DNA of 44,517 bases from a virus. The notes under the pieces are model-generated. The model worked only from the letters and a program-made list of their open reading frames with translations. It ran no database searches and was not told the DNA's origin. Position 1 is the first letter of the stretch, and each line of letters starts with the position of its first letter. Of this stretch, positions 14,709-22,342 are shown one piece after another. The stretch covers positions 1 through 44,517 of IMG/VR virus record IMGVR_UViG_3300035667_000005. The stretch is one strand, 5' to 3'. Position numbers and translations under genes: made by a program.

Positions 14709-15140
14709 ATGGGCGATAGAGCCAATACCGTAGTTCTAGACACATTCACCGACGAAGCTGTTTTCCTTTACGGACACTGGAGTGGCTCCGACCTGCCGGA
14801 GACCGTGCGCAAAGCCCTGGATAGCACTGCGGGGCGCAGCCGCTGGAAGGATTCGGCCTATCTGGCTCGCATCGTCTTCGACGCGATGAGCGCTGGCGAG
14901 CAAGGGGCGGAGACGGGCTTTGGTATTGCCACGCGGCCCCCGGACAACGAATACGATTTCATCGTCTTGAGCTGTAAAGACCAGCTTGTTTATCGTCTCG
15001 CGCGCAACAGCTACGAGCCGGGCCAACTGGGCCAAGAGCTTGGGTTGAAAGACAGCCCTTCAATCTCCTTCTCAGACTATGCGGCGGTTGCAGAGCGCAC
15101 ATGGGAGAACCTGACCGAGGAGGTAGGGGCAGATGCCTAA
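14709..15140 (+). CDS. Conserved phage protein of unknown function (GDRAN family)
   Basis: 143 residues. MGDRANTVV, FLYGHWSGSDLPETV and TGFGIATRPPDNEYDFIVL match a hypothetical protein family common in phages and plasmids; no function is established that I know of. First gene after the strong promoter. Its 3' end overlaps the winged-helix gene. Confidence 0.7.
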   Translation: MGDRANTVVLDTFTDEAVFLYGHWSGSDLPETVRKALDSTAGRSRWKDSAYLARIVFDAMSAGEQGAETGFGIATRPPDNEYDFIVLSCKDQLVYRLARNSYEPGQLGQELGLKDSPSISFSDYAAVAERTWENLTEEVGADA

Positions 15141-15534
15141 GCCCGAGAAGAACGCAATGGCCCTCGTAGACGCCTGTCGTAGCCCGATACGACGCAAGAT
15201 CATGATCTTGGCCGAAGAAGCAGCATTGACCGGGAAAGTTGTCACGGCCAAGTCAGTCAGCGAGCAGCTAGACGGAGAGCTTTCTTCGGTTAGCTACCAC
15301 ATCAACCAGCTACTAAGCGCTGGAGCTTTGCAGGTTGTAGGGGGCGAGCAGCAGCGTGGAGCGTGGCAACGGCATTTGCTTCCCACGGAAGCCTTCAAGG
15401 CTCAGATGACCGATACCGTGGTTCTTGATCGAATAGCGGAACTTATGGACGGGAGCCTCTTCGAATCTTCTGGCCCCACCGCTGATGAACTAATCGCTCT
15501 TATCCGAGCTTCTGGCCGTCCTGTGGAGGCTTGA
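15133..15534 (+). CDS. ArsR-like winged-helix DNA-binding protein
   Basis: 133 residues. Residues 9-70 fit a winged-helix/ArsR fold: SPIRRKIMILAEEA, VVTAKSVSEQL (helix 2), SSVSYHINQLLSAGAL (recognition helix), then a QVVGGEQQRGAWQRHLL wing. No metal-binding Cys pair is seen. It overlaps the preceding gene by 8 bp. A transcriptional regulator of phage or host genes is likely; its operator is unknown. Confidence 0.7.
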   Translation: MPKPEKNAMALVDACRSPIRRKIMILAEEAALTGKVVTAKSVSEQLDGELSSVSYHINQLLSAGALQVVGGEQQRGAWQRHLLPTEAFKAQMTDTVVLDRIAELMDGSLFESSGPTADELIALIRASGRPVEA

Positions 15535-15536
15535 AG

Positions 15537-15719
15537 ATGGATGCGAGAGAAGAAAGCATAAGATTGCTCGCCCAAGTACAGGGTTCCGAGGTGCAGATAA
15601 GCCTAGAGGATCTAGGCCTCATGTCCATGGCTAACAAGCGCCATCTAGACGCCATAGATGAGGATCTCCAGAAGCTACGCAAGGAACTACGGACCCGAAA
15701 CGGAGGCGACGATGCTTGA
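15537..15719 (+). CDS. 60-aa helical protein, unknown
   Basis: ATG 15537 is chosen over TTG 15531 because GGAGG (15525-15529) is 7 nt from the ATG. The sequence is charged and helical (HLDAIDEDLQKLRKELR at the end). It overlaps the next gene by 8 bp. No family recognised. Confidence 0.6.
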   Translation: MDAREESIRLLAQVQGSEVQISLEDLGLMSMANKRHLDAIDEDLQKLRKELRTRNGGDDA

Positions 15720-16257
15720 AAGCGAGCGCAGGGCGCTTCATGGCTGGGCTTCTGAGCGGCAGGACATGCTCCGTCTTAGCCGAGAGGAGAGGGACCACAT
15801 CGCGACCCATGCTCTGGACGAGCTCGTGCAGTTGGGTCTCGACCTCCACCACGGAGCTAGGAACAGCTTGGGTTGCTCTGACGTAGCTCGCAAGATCGCG
15901 GCCCTCTCCAACCTCCTAGGCGATATCGGCTGGGAGCGAGAGGCGGCGCAGGACGGGGGAACCGGGATGCCTGTCCCTTCGTGGTTCCTCGGAGAACTCT
16001 TCCCAGTAGCCCAGCTAAGGCCCTGGTTGGAGGAGTGGCAGCGTCAGGACAACGAGGCGCTCATTGAGGCTGAGAGAGCGCTTGAGGTCTTTAGCCTTGA
16101 GAAACCTCGTGGCTTTGGCCATCAGGAGTTCTTTGAGGACGAAGCCAACGAAAAGAAGAAGCTTCGTCAAGCCATAGCCGACGCCCAGACCAAGCTAGGC
16201 ACCGGAGCGATCCTCCTGGCCCGAATCGAAAAGTGGATGGCTTCAAATGCTAATTAA
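15712..16257 (+). CDS. Helical protein, unknown (181 aa)
   Basis: Starts at ATG 15712 inside the previous gene's end. Mostly helix with charged C-terminal half (EANEKKKLRQAIADAQTKL). No motif recognised. Its 3' end overlaps the next ATG by 11 bp in the early operon. Confidence 0.65.
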   Translation: MLESERRALHGWASERQDMLRLSREERDHIATHALDELVQLGLDLHHGARNSLGCSDVARKIAALSNLLGDIGWEREAAQDGGTGMPVPSWFLGELFPVAQLRPWLEEWQRQDNEALIEAERALEVFSLEKPRGFGHQEFFEDEANEKKKLRQAIADAQTKLGTGAILLARIEKWMASNAN

Positions 16258-16423
16258 AGCGGCTTCAACGCAACGTCGAGAAGAGCTTGAGCACTGGCTT
16301 CGCCGCGCTTTTATCGCTGGCTACGTTAGTGCTGGCGGAGAGGCTACGGAGGACGTGGGCCATTTGGCTCAAACAAAGGCCATCAAGCTGGTCAGGGAGT
16401 GGGTGGCTTCTCATGGAAATTAA
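16247..16423 (+). CDS. 58-aa helical protein, related in pattern to the next gene
   Basis: ATG within the end of the upstream gene. ELEHWLRRAFIAGYVSAGGEA resembles ELETAWLRGFARGKQEQGS of the following gene, suggesting small tandem paralogues. Function unknown. Confidence 0.6.
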   Translation: MLIKAASTQRREELEHWLRRAFIAGYVSAGGEATEDVGHLAQTKAIKLVREWVASHGN

Positions 16424-16628
16424 AGAGGCGCTTCAGAAGCTCTGGCCTAACGAGATCCAAGATCTCTTCCGAGAAGAACTCGAAACCGCATGGCTGCGGG
16501 GCTTTGCTCGTGGAAAACAAGAGCAAGGTTCTCTCTATCGCGAGAGTGGCATTCTCATGGAGGCAGCCGACTACGCAGAGCGAGTCGTAGGAGGCTCTAC
16601 AGCGCCCACTAGACCAGGGGTTGAGTGA
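16413..16628 (+). CDS. 71-aa protein, possible paralogue of 16247-16423
   Basis: MEIKEALQKLWPNEIQDLF start at ATG 16413, overlapping the preceding gene by 11 bp. The longer frame from 16287 would overlap that gene almost entirely and is rejected. The stop overlaps the next ATG (TGATG). Unknown function. Confidence 0.6.
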   Translation: MEIKEALQKLWPNEIQDLFREELETAWLRGFARGKQEQGSLYRESGILMEAADYAERVVGGSTAPTRPGVE

Positions 16629-16765
16629 TGACGACGGAAGAGATCGAGAACTTTGAAGCTGCCTTGGAGCGGTTGCAAGAAGCAACGCGGCTCCTAGAAG
16701 CCAATCTAAGCTCCTCTAACCTCGACCCGCTATCTACCCCTTCAAAAGACGAGAACGCCTCTTAG
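16628..16765 (+). CDS. 45-aa coiled-coil peptide
   Basis: Helical N-terminal two thirds with heptads (IENFEAALERLQEATRLLEANL) and a disordered end. Last gene before the terminator at 16821. Function unknown. Confidence 0.55.
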   Translation: MTTEEIENFEAALERLQEATRLLEANLSSSNLDPLSTPSKDENAS

Positions 16766-16820
16766 AAGCCACAGAGAGACGCCTGAGGGGACCTGAGCCT
16801 CCGCTGACGACGATGGGACT

Positions 16821-16857
16821 GGCCCGCTGCTCTCTTGATTGAGGGTGGCGGGTCTTT
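16821..16857 (+). terminator. Probable terminator
   Basis: GGCCCGCTGCTCTC (16821-16834) pairs with GAGGGTGGCGGGTC (16841-16854), with one internal mismatch pair and a 6-nt loop, followed by a weak TTT tail. It would end the 14709-16765 unit. Confidence 0.6.
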
Positions 16858-16885
16858 GCTACCCTGATCTTGGAGGGCCGGGAGC

Positions 16886-16966
16886 GTGGCGAACAAGCCG
16901 ATATGGCCAAGACCATTTTCGGAGCTGCTCCGTGTCTTGGGTCACAGGGCCTGGCCCTCCGTTTGA
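16886..16966 (+). CDS. Possible 26-aa peptide
   Basis: A GTG start is preceded by GGAGGGCCGGGAGC, a good ribosome-binding site. The peptide is W/P/R-rich (NKPIWPRPFSELLRVLGH). The strong site and position before a real gene are the only support. Confidence 0.3.
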   Translation: MANKPIWPRPFSELLRVLGHRAWPSV

Positions 16967-16978
16967 TATCTTCGGCGT

Positions 16979-17185
16979 ATGGCAGAGCGCCTACACAATC
17001 GTCTCTACTGCGAGTTGCCGGTGTGCAACGTCTGTCATCGCGTGGGAAAAGTCCCTCAGCACGGCATGGGCCGTTCTCGCATGACCATGTTCTGCACCGG
17101 GCCGCTTGAGGACCCGCATTCCAAGCAGCGCATGGAAACTCGTTTGTTCGTAGAGAGTCGGGCGGAGGTCAAGGAGACTGCGTGA
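16979..17185 (+). CDS. Small Cys-rich (zinc-type) protein, 68 aa
   Basis: C11, C16, C19 in YCELPVCNVCHRVG and a later C39 with His residues (H21, H28) suggest one zinc site. The stop overlaps the next start (GTGA). It may bind nucleic acid or a host protein; no family recognised. Confidence 0.6.
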   Translation: MAERLHNRLYCELPVCNVCHRVGKVPQHGMGRSRMTMFCTGPLEDPHSKQRMETRLFVESRAEVKETA

Positions 17186-17337
17186 ACAGCGACGACTCGA
17201 ACAACCATGATCCCCTCCGCGAGGAGTTGGAAGACGCGTTGTTGCTGACCAGGGAGTCGATGCAGTCTCTCGCGAGGGTAGATATCGAAGCCGCGCTTGA
17301 CGCTGTTTTCGGAACGAAGGTCAAGGCAGATGCCTAG
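17182..17337 (+). CDS. 51-aa acidic helical protein
   Basis: GTG start overlapping the upstream stop (GTGA). D/E-rich with an amphipathic helix (LREELEDALLLTRESMQSL). The 3' end overlaps the next ATG. Function unknown. Confidence 0.55.
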   Translation: MNSDDSNNHDPLREELEDALLLTRESMQSLARVDIEAALDAVFGTKVKADA

Positions 17338-17668
17338 ACACCCCGTGCATCTCTCGGGAACCCCGGTCGAGATGCTGCCTTCGCTTCATAAACGCGATGA
17401 CATCTCGGTCTTCTCCTATCACGAGTCTGGAACGGGACCGGGCCCTCCAGGCTCTCCCTCCTTCCTGCTCTTAAGTGAAGGGGCTGACGAGGCTGAGGCT
17501 ATCGAGCGCGTAAGAAAGCTTGCTGAAGAGGTTGGAGACCAGTACTACCTGGTTGAGAAGGGACATTGGCTTCACGATTACGGCCTCTCAAAAGAGAAAG
17601 ACCGCCCCGAAGGACGGCCTCTCAAGCATTCCCCATCGGCAAACAAGGATGCAATGCAGGAACGTTAG
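17330..17668 (+). CDS. Unknown protein, 112 aa
   Basis: Starts at ATG 17330, inside the previous gene's last codons; the upstream start 17297 would overlap that gene further. A central segment ADEAEAIERVRKLAEEVGDQYYLVEKG looks like a small alpha/beta domain; the C-terminal 30 residues are disordered. A gap of about 250 bp follows. Confidence 0.6.
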   Translation: MPRHPVHLSGTPVEMLPSLHKRDDISVFSYHESGTGPGPPGSPSFLLLSEGADEAEAIERVRKLAEEVGDQYYLVEKGHWLHDYGLSKEKDRPEGRPLKHSPSANKDAMQER

Positions 17669-17723
17669 CACAGTCCGGCAGAGCCGATGACATTCCTTGT
17701 GGACTGAGCAGGGGCGCGTGGGG

Positions 17724-17873
17724 GTGAGCCTTGACACGGCGAGCGGATCAGGCGGGATTCGGATGGGTCTTACGGAGGCGTTACAGCCCGTAAGCAGCGC
17801 GATACCCCTCTATCTGACGAGCTTGAAGGCACCGGAGACATTCGATTCTTGCTTGGCTTGGAGGGAGTTATAG
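17724..17873 (+). CDS. Possible 49-aa protein in the 17669-17921 gap
   Basis: A GTG start after a GGGG run opens a 50-codon frame with ordinary composition (GGIRMGLTEALQPVSSAIPL). It is not overlapped by other genes. Apart from this, the 253-bp gap shows no clear promoter, terminator or tRNA. Confidence 0.3.
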   Translation: MSLDTASGSGGIRMGLTEALQPVSSAIPLYLTSLKAPETFDSCLAWREL

Positions 17874-17921
17874 GTTCCGCTACCCCCTGGCCTTCAGTAC
17901 CGGAGAACAGAAGCCCCAACT

Positions 17922-18164
17922 ATGCCTAAAACGCCGACAAGAGCGGAAATACAAGTGAAGCGACCAACGCGTAAGCAACTCATTCAGTGGGGAGTTGGAT
18001 GGCCTCCCCCGAAGGGCTGGCGTAAGCGGCTCAAGAGGAAGTCAGACCTAGTTTACGGAGCAAAGAACAACCCTCCAGCTCAGAGGAAGGGGTTGGAACC
18101 GGGCCAACTCCATCCCTATTGGTCTGAATGGCGCTGGGATGGCGAAGCTTTCGAGCGGGCGTGA
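17922..18164 (+). CDS. Basic 80-aa protein
   Basis: GGAG lies upstream of the ATG. Highly basic and Trp-rich (RKQLIQWGVGWPPPKGWRKR). It may bind nucleic acid; no family recognised. Confidence 0.55.
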   Translation: MPKTPTRAEIQVKRPTRKQLIQWGVGWPPPKGWRKRLKRKSDLVYGAKNNPPAQRKGLEPGQLHPYWSEWRWDGEAFERA

Positions 18165-18176
18165 TAGAACAGTGGC

Positions 18177-18380
18177 GTGCAAGGCGAGGGAATGGAGGAG
18201 GTGCGATGGCAGACGCTGCTCTGCGACTGCGGGGAGAAGATGGGTCGAACCTCCTCTCCCCGGTGTGAAGTCTGCTGGACGCATCCAACTCACGGCGTTG
18301 AGGTGAGGCTGACCGAGAGCAGTATCCAGCTTTTCAGCCTGAGGAAGCTCGCCGCCTATCGGAAGATTATGGGCAAGTGA
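18177..18380 (+). CDS. Zinc-ribbon small protein
   Basis: CDCG then CEVC (about residues 16-33) form a zinc ribbon; the last 30 residues are a basic helix. GTG 18177 follows a TAGAAC box by 6 nt, reminiscent of the leaderless genes though the box is off consensus; ATG 18192 is the alternative. The stop overlaps the next start (GTGA). Confidence 0.55.
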   Translation: MQGEGMEEVRWQTLLCDCGEKMGRTSSPRCEVCWTHPTHGVEVRLTESSIQLFSLRKLAAYRKIMGK

Positions 18381-18886
18381 GCCGCAGGCCGCTTCTCGGC
18401 GTGGTCTCCCCGCAGACCGGAGAGGTCGTTAGCTGCCCTCAATGCCAGCATCGAGAGGATGCCCTGCAAGGGTTGGAGAGGGACTTGCGGGTCAAGAACG
18501 CGAAGATCAAAGAATTGGAGCGCGACATTGAGACCGACGCGCGCAAGGACCCAATGTGGGCTGAGGCGGAGTGCCTTTGGACGTGGTGGGCCTTGGCCTG
18601 CAACCACGAAGGTTGCCGCTTCGAGGCCGAGGAGCTGTACCTAGCTAAGCCGCATTTGAAACGAGAGGGGCTGATAGGGTGCCTCAAGGCGGTAGCAGGC
18701 GCAGCCTTTGATCCCTATGTGGGGGAACTGAAAAACGGGAATGCAGACCGCAAGGATGATTTCGAGCTTATTTTCCGGAACAAGGCCAAGTTCAAGAGCT
18801 TTGTCAAGCGCGCACCAGGCGAGGAGGATGATCAGGTCTTATGGAGAAAGTGGCTGGTCCAACGCATCGAAGAGAATTTGAAGTAA
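18377..18886 (+). CDS. Zinc-ribbon/coiled-coil protein, 169 aa
   Basis: GTG start coupled to the upstream stop. CPQC near residue 20, a coiled coil (residues 28-55), CNHEGC near 74-79, then a helical domain. This mix suggests a nucleic-acid-binding protein of the early region. No known family assigned. Confidence 0.6.
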   Translation: MSRRPLLGVVSPQTGEVVSCPQCQHREDALQGLERDLRVKNAKIKELERDIETDARKDPMWAEAECLWTWWALACNHEGCRFEAEELYLAKPHLKREGLIGCLKAVAGAAFDPYVGELKNGNADRKDDFELIFRNKAKFKSFVKRAPGEEDDQVLWRKWLVQRIEENLK

Positions 18887-19044
18887 GAGACTGGATTGAG
18901 GACGAACTAAGGCGTGAACGCAACGGTTGGAATGATGCGATTGCGTCCGGCGCGAAGAATTCGGTAGGTGCTGGAGCGCACTCAGGAGCCGTTGAAACTC
19001 TCGAACGACTCAAGCGCTTTCTAGATGGCGACGAGGAAGCTTGA
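18841..19044 (+). CDS. 67-aa helical protein overlapping 18377-18886
   Basis: The first 15 codons overlap the previous gene by 46 bp in another frame. Beyond the overlap the sequence looks coding (VRDWIEDELRRERNGWNDAI, then ETLERLKRFLDGDEE). The stop overlaps the next TTG (TTGA). Confidence 0.5.
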   Translation: MEKVAGPTHRREFEVRDWIEDELRRERNGWNDAIASGAKNSVGAGAHSGAVETLERLKRFLDGDEEA

Positions 19045-19637
19045 CCCTCTCCCTCACCCGCCAGCAACGCAAAGCTCTGTTCGCGGGAGAACATCCAAGG
19101 ATCACGGCTTCCATAGCGGAGATTCCAAGGTGGGAGGAGACCTTCCGAGACGGAGACGGCGCATACGCGCTATCGGCGAAAGTGAGCATCAAGCTGGTCG
19201 GCTGGGAACACGGCGACGACACAAGCGTCTTGTTCTACGTAGTCAAAGACGACCGTCCCCGCCTTCTGCGTGCCAGGACTCGCAGTGCAGGCTATGAGGA
19301 GGGCCTGAGAGACGATCTAACGGGCGCTGAGCTACGGAGGGCTGCTGAGAAGTCGGCTTACACCAATAGTCCTGGAGCGGCTCTTAGAGGCACGGGAGAG
19401 GAAGTTGAACGAGAGGACCACGAACGCTTCAAGAAGCGGAGCACCGATCCAGCCCTGCAACTGCTCAGAAGTCACCGCGCCGAGGTCAAAGGTGCGTTGG
19501 ACCGCATTCGAGACAACCCGCTTTTGCATGGCCGTGGTACCTTTGGATCGGAACTTCGGTTTGCCGAGAGAAAGATCGAGAAGGTCTTGAGCAAGCTGGA
19601 ATCTAGGATCAACGAGACGGCGAGGAGAGTGGCATGA
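19041..19637 (+). CDS. Conserved-looking early protein, 198 aa, unknown
   Basis: TTG start with GAGGAAG upstream, coupled to the previous stop. Residues 1-90 form a beta-rich domain (VSIKLVGWEHGDDTSVLFYVVKDDRP is split by charged turns); residues 100-198 are charged helix. No catalytic pattern recognised. Confidence 0.6.
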   Translation: MTLSLTRQQRKALFAGEHPRITASIAEIPRWEETFRDGDGAYALSAKVSIKLVGWEHGDDTSVLFYVVKDDRPRLLRARTRSAGYEEGLRDDLTGAELRRAAEKSAYTNSPGAALRGTGEEVEREDHERFKKRSTDPALQLLRSHRAEVKGALDRIRDNPLLHGRGTFGSELRFAERKIEKVLSKLESRINETARRVA

Positions 19638-19723
19638 GAGACACGGACTGGAAGGTTTGGGCTTCTCTGGCAGTTGCGGTGGTAGCTGCGGCGGTTGAGC
19701 TTGAGCGGCTCCGTCGCGCATGA
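19634..19723 (+). CDS. 29-aa single-pass membrane peptide
   Basis: ATG overlaps the upstream stop; GAGGAG precedes it. About residues 7-22 (VWASLAVAVVAAAVEL) are a membrane helix with a basic end. The TGA overlaps the next ATG. Function unknown. Confidence 0.55.
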   Translation: MRDTDWKVWASLAVAVVAAAVELERLRRA

Positions 19724-19989
19724 ACCCTCAAGAAGCTAGAGAGCGCGCTGAGCAAGAAGCAGCGGATCAGGCCGAAGAGGAACGGATAGCGCGAGAGGAT
19801 AAGGCATGGAGAGAGGCTAAAGAGGACGAGTGTCGAGAGTGGTGTCACTCTCGGGCGCTTCCGTGGCCTCCCATGCCGCCGTGGCTCTTCGCTGACGAGC
19901 GCTCCCAGCGCAAGGCTGAGGCCATGGCCCGAGAAGAACGCCCTTGGGACGACTACTCTTCGTGGCAGAACGAACAGCTATTTCGATGA
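19720..19989 (+). CDS. Charged helical protein, 89 aa
   Basis: E/R/A-rich helix in residues 1-45, then a W/P-rich segment (ALPWPPMPPWLFAD) and a second helix. ATGA coupling at both ends. No family recognised. Confidence 0.55.
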   Translation: MNPQEARERAEQEAADQAEEERIAREDKAWREAKEDECREWCHSRALPWPPMPPWLFADERSQRKAEAMAREERPWDDYSSWQNEQLFR

Positions 19990-20369
19990 GCGATGAGTAT
20001 CGGAGGGGCGGCGGAAATCCTGAGGTCATGGACCTTGATGCCCGCCGTAAGGCGGATCGCTCTATCGCAGAAGACCGCAGGGCAGCCAGGCGAGACTACG
20101 TGCGGCACTCCGAAGAGGCTGCTAAGGAAGACCTGGCCTATCGCAAAACCAAGGCGATCAAGCTTGTCGAATACCGCGCAGCAGGAGAACCCGCAGGCGT
20201 AGCGCAGATCCGAGCAGAAGCAGACGCGGCGGAACACAAGTACAAGCGAGAACTAGCAGCTTCACTTGCTAAGGCGTCGCTCCTGAAGGTCGATGAGACC
20301 GAACGAGAGGCAACTACCGTCCGTGACATTCACGCGACGAGCCAGAAGATCGATGGCCTTAGCGCCTGA
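19986..20369 (+). CDS. Helical protein, 127 aa
   Basis: ATG 19986 (MSDEYRRGG) overlaps the previous stop and is chosen over the upstream frame start at 19944. Almost entirely charged helix/coiled coil. Unknown function; overlaps the next gene by 17 bp. Confidence 0.6.
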   Translation: MSDEYRRGGGNPEVMDLDARRKADRSIAEDRRAARRDYVRHSEEAAKEDLAYRKTKAIKLVEYRAAGEPAGVAQIRAEADAAEHKYKRELAASLAKASLLKVDETEREATTVRDIHATSQKIDGLSA

Positions 20370-20550
20370 CAAGGAGACGAAGGAGCTTCTCGCCGCCGCC
20401 GTTTTCGTTCTGGAGGGCCTCAGCCACATGGATGCGATGGACAAGGATGTTGACCTTCCGCACTTGGAGCAGCGCTTGGATCGTGCGGTTAAGGACTTTG
20501 AGTTTGCCGCGGATTGGGACTGGGACATGCATCCTCATGCCGCTTTATAA
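20353..20550 (+). CDS. Small acidic protein, 65 aa
   Basis: ATG 20353 lies inside the preceding gene. Helical, D/E-rich (HLEQRLDRAVKDFEFAADWD). Overlaps the next ATG by 14 bp. Function unknown. Confidence 0.55.
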   Translation: MALAPDKETKELLAAAVFVLEGLSHMDAMDKDVDLPHLEQRLDRAVKDFEFAADWDWDMHPHAAL

Positions 20551-20890
20551 GCCCTACAAGGACGATGGAGCAGGCGGCTGGGTCCCGCAGGCCCTGACGA
20601 AAGAGCTGACCAATGTCTCAGAGGTCGTGAAACTCCTAGGCACGGCTGAGGCAAAGCGAGAAGGCGTTCTAGCCGAGGTCTTCCATGAAAACGGCTGGGC
20701 CAGTGTCCCGGCGATTGAGGTAGACCTGAGGAGTCGTGGCTATGAGGTCGAGACGTTCTACGACAAGAAAGACGACGAACGGATCAAGCTAATAGCTCAT
20801 CCGGCAGCAGGAGCTAAGCGACGTAAGAAGGACCAGATGAGCCTCTTGGGGGACGTTCTGCCTGATTCTCCGCTAGGGCCGAATGGTTAA
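20537..20890 (+). CDS. Possible HTH-type early protein, 117 aa
   Basis: ATG 20537 is preferred to 20432. REGVLAEVFHENGWASVPAI followed by EVDLRSRGYEVETFYD resembles a small helix-turn-helix with a following strand, but this is by eye only. Basic end (AKRRKKDQM). Last sizeable gene of the unit before the hairpin at 21085. Confidence 0.5.
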   Translation: MPLYKPYKDDGAGGWVPQALTKELTNVSEVVKLLGTAEAKREGVLAEVFHENGWASVPAIEVDLRSRGYEVETFYDKKDDERIKLIAHPAAGAKRRKKDQMSLLGDVLPDSPLGPNG

Positions 20891-20972
20891 GTGGGAATTC
20901 CTGCTCTGCGCTCTTTCTTTCGGCCTGGGCGTCGGAATGCTCTTGGGGCTGTGGCTTTCAACTCGTTCTTGA
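20883..20972 (+). CDS. 29-aa membrane peptide
   Basis: ATG lies within the end of the previous gene. Residues 5-25 are a Leu/Gly-rich membrane helix (FLLCALSFGLGVGMLLGLWL). One of about ten such tiny membrane peptides in this genome. Confidence 0.5.
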   Translation: MVKWEFLLCALSFGLGVGMLLGLWLSTRS

Positions 20973-21084
20973 CTGAACTGCTATGTTTCTGGTCGATCCC
21001 TCCTAGGTTGCCCCAAGATCGCAACTGGATTCGGATGCAGCCGAAGGCCCCTCTTTCATCAGTTTGCGGTTCTCTCCCGCAATG

Positions 21085-21134
21085 CCACCGCTCGTAGAGC
21101 CTCCTCGCCGTTGATCCGCGAGCGGTGGAGTTTT
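21085..21134 (+). terminator. Stem-loop terminator of the right early block
   Basis: CCACCGCTCG (21085-21094) pairs perfectly with CGAGCGGTGG (21119-21128) across a 24-nt loop, followed by AGTTTT. The stretch 20973-21252 has no convincing gene; it holds this hairpin, the hairpin at 21153 and a promoter. Confidence 0.6.
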
Positions 21135-21149
21135 CGATATAGTGTCCCT

Positions 21150-21215
21150 GGGCACCGGGGGCGTCAACGCTCCAGATGGGGGGCCAGGCCATCTTCCTGC
21201 GTTCCCGGTGTTTTC
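21150..21215 (+). ncRNA. Structured hairpin transcript or second terminator
   Basis: A nested hairpin: 21153-21159 with 21204-21210 (CACCGGG/CCCGGTG), 21166-21170 with 21199-21203, and 21174-21179 with 21189-21194, then TTTTC. TATAGT (21138-21143) lies just upstream and would start RNA near 21150, giving a ~65-nt RNA that is nearly all stem. No good -35 is seen, so it may be only a tandem terminator. Confidence 0.4.
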
Positions 21216-21216
21216 T

Positions 21217-21252
21217 TGCCTTATGTCCACGTCCTGCGATAGGATCGTGGCC
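21217..21252 (+). promoter_or_regulatory. Leaderless-type promoter with operator in the spacer, site 5
   Basis: TTGCCT (21217-21222), 17-bp spacer, TAGGAT (21240-21245), then 7 nt to ATG 21253 with no ribosome-binding site. CTTATG-TC-CACGTC (21220-21233) overlaps the -35 and spacer. A weaker half-like GTGGCCATG spans the start codon. Confidence 0.65.
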
Positions 21253-21558
21253 ATGAGTCAGCGGATCTATTTCTCAGGCGTTGGTGAGCCGGATCTTTGG
21301 AACTCACGGTTCCTAACGGGCGTTTCTAAGCAGATGCTGGGCTTCTTGGTTTGGGACGCAACGCCTGATCTAGCCCAAGCAACGTGGGAGTGGCCCCTGC
21401 GCCCTCGTATTGAGTCTGCGTTTGCTCGCGTTGCGGATAGGGAATTTCGAGCCGCCAACCTTGATTGGGAGAGCTTCGGCTTGAAAGAGTTCGCTCGACA
21501 GCTCTACCACGATGATCCGCTCTGGCGCGAGATCCAAGAAGCCAAGGGTACGCGGTGA
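21253..21558 (+). CDS. Unknown protein, 101 aa, leaderless
   Basis: ATG 21253 is chosen because TAGGAT ends 7 nt upstream. Trp-rich (LWNSRF, WEWPLRPRIESAF, LDWESFGLKEF). It is coupled by GTGA to the next gene, a possible small terminase. No family recognised. Confidence 0.6.
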   Translation: MSQRIYFSGVGEPDLWNSRFLTGVSKQMLGFLVWDATPDLAQATWEWPLRPRIESAFARVADREFRAANLDWESFGLKEFARQLYHDDPLWREIQEAKGTR

Positions 21559-22085
21559 ACCAAACCCTCCAGCGCACGCTCTCTGTCCCCGAGATAGAGC
21601 ACATCCTTGAGTCCCTGGCCGTCAACGCAGGCAACCTGGCCGCTACAACGCGCCAGCTAGGCGATGAAGGCTACCCAGTCTCTAAGGATCGCCTCAAGAA
21701 GCTGGCGCGTGTCGAACACCCTGGCAAGTACCGCGCAGCCCGCGTCAAACGAGCGCAGGACGTTAAAGAATTCCTAGCCGACAAACACCACGCAGCGGCT
21801 ATCAGGGACCTTGAGCTTGAGGAACAGGTCACCCAGCGTCTCACTGCCAAACTTGAGGCGGGAGAGCTTAAGCCCGAGGCTGAACTGACGCTGAAGGGCA
21901 AAGCTGGCCTTGGATCAGCGATCCATACCGACAAGGGCCAGCAGCTCGACGGAGAGCAGACGCCTACGGTTCAGGTCAATATCACGCAGAATATCGCCAA
22001 CCTGGCCAACAAGGGCATCCGCGTGGTTTGGCCCGGAGAAGAGCTTGAGGGCGAAGCCGAGGAGATTGAGGATTCAGCGGCTTAG
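21555..22085 (+). CDS. HTH DNA-binding protein, possible small terminase subunit
   Basis: 176 residues from GTG overlapping the previous stop. Residues 10-55 form an HTH (VNAGNLAATTRQLGDEGYPV then KDRLKKLARVEHPG), followed by helical oligomerisation-type segments and a conserved-looking KAGLGSAIHTDKGQQL pattern seen in phage small terminases. The acidic C-terminus could contact the large subunit. It lies 7.6 kb from the large terminase, so the role is tentative. It converges with the leftward operon, overlapping by 4 bp. Confidence 0.45.
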   Translation: MNQTLQRTLSVPEIEHILESLAVNAGNLAATTRQLGDEGYPVSKDRLKKLARVEHPGKYRAARVKRAQDVKEFLADKHHAAAIRDLELEEQVTQRLTAKLEAGELKPEAELTLKGKAGLGSAIHTDKGQQLDGEQTPTVQVNITQNIANLANKGIRVVWPGEELEGEAEEIEDSAA

Positions 22086-22342
22086 CCGTGACGCCAACCA
22101 TTCTCGTTGGAGAGATCGTGGCTCCCCTTCTCCTCCAACAGCCCTAGGTGTTTCGCAACGGACCAATACGTCCCAGCCAACTTGATCGCTTCATTCATCG
22201 AAACCTCTGGGTTGTGCCGAGCCTCAAGCAGCCATTGCTTGAGTTCAACGGCGTTCTTGTTCTTCGCACCGCGCGCCTTGACCTTCTCGTAGCCGATACG
22301 GCTCAGTTCGGCCCTGATCTTCTCAGGACTTGGTTCGCTCAT
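22082..22342 (-). CDS. 86-aa helical protein, last gene of leftward operon
   Basis: Start MSEPSPEK at 22342, coupled by ATGA to the upstream gene; the longer frame to 22420 overlaps that gene. Basic helices with EAIKLAGTYWSVAKHLGLL, which resembles a short HTH. Its stop overlaps the converging gene's stop. Function unknown. Confidence 0.6.
   Translation of the reverse strand: MSEPSPEKIRAELSRIGYEKVKARGAKNKNAVELKQWLLEARHNPEVSMNEAIKLAGTYWSVAKHLGLLEEKGSHDLSNENGWRHG

Noticed and set aside
17692-17705. CTTGTGGACTGAG as an operator copy
   Set aside because: Only the left half matches, and no promoter box was found beside it.
17800-17890. Possible tRNA around a TTCGATT loop
   Set aside because: The T-arm closing pair fails (A opposite C), and no acceptor stem or anticodon arm could be drawn.
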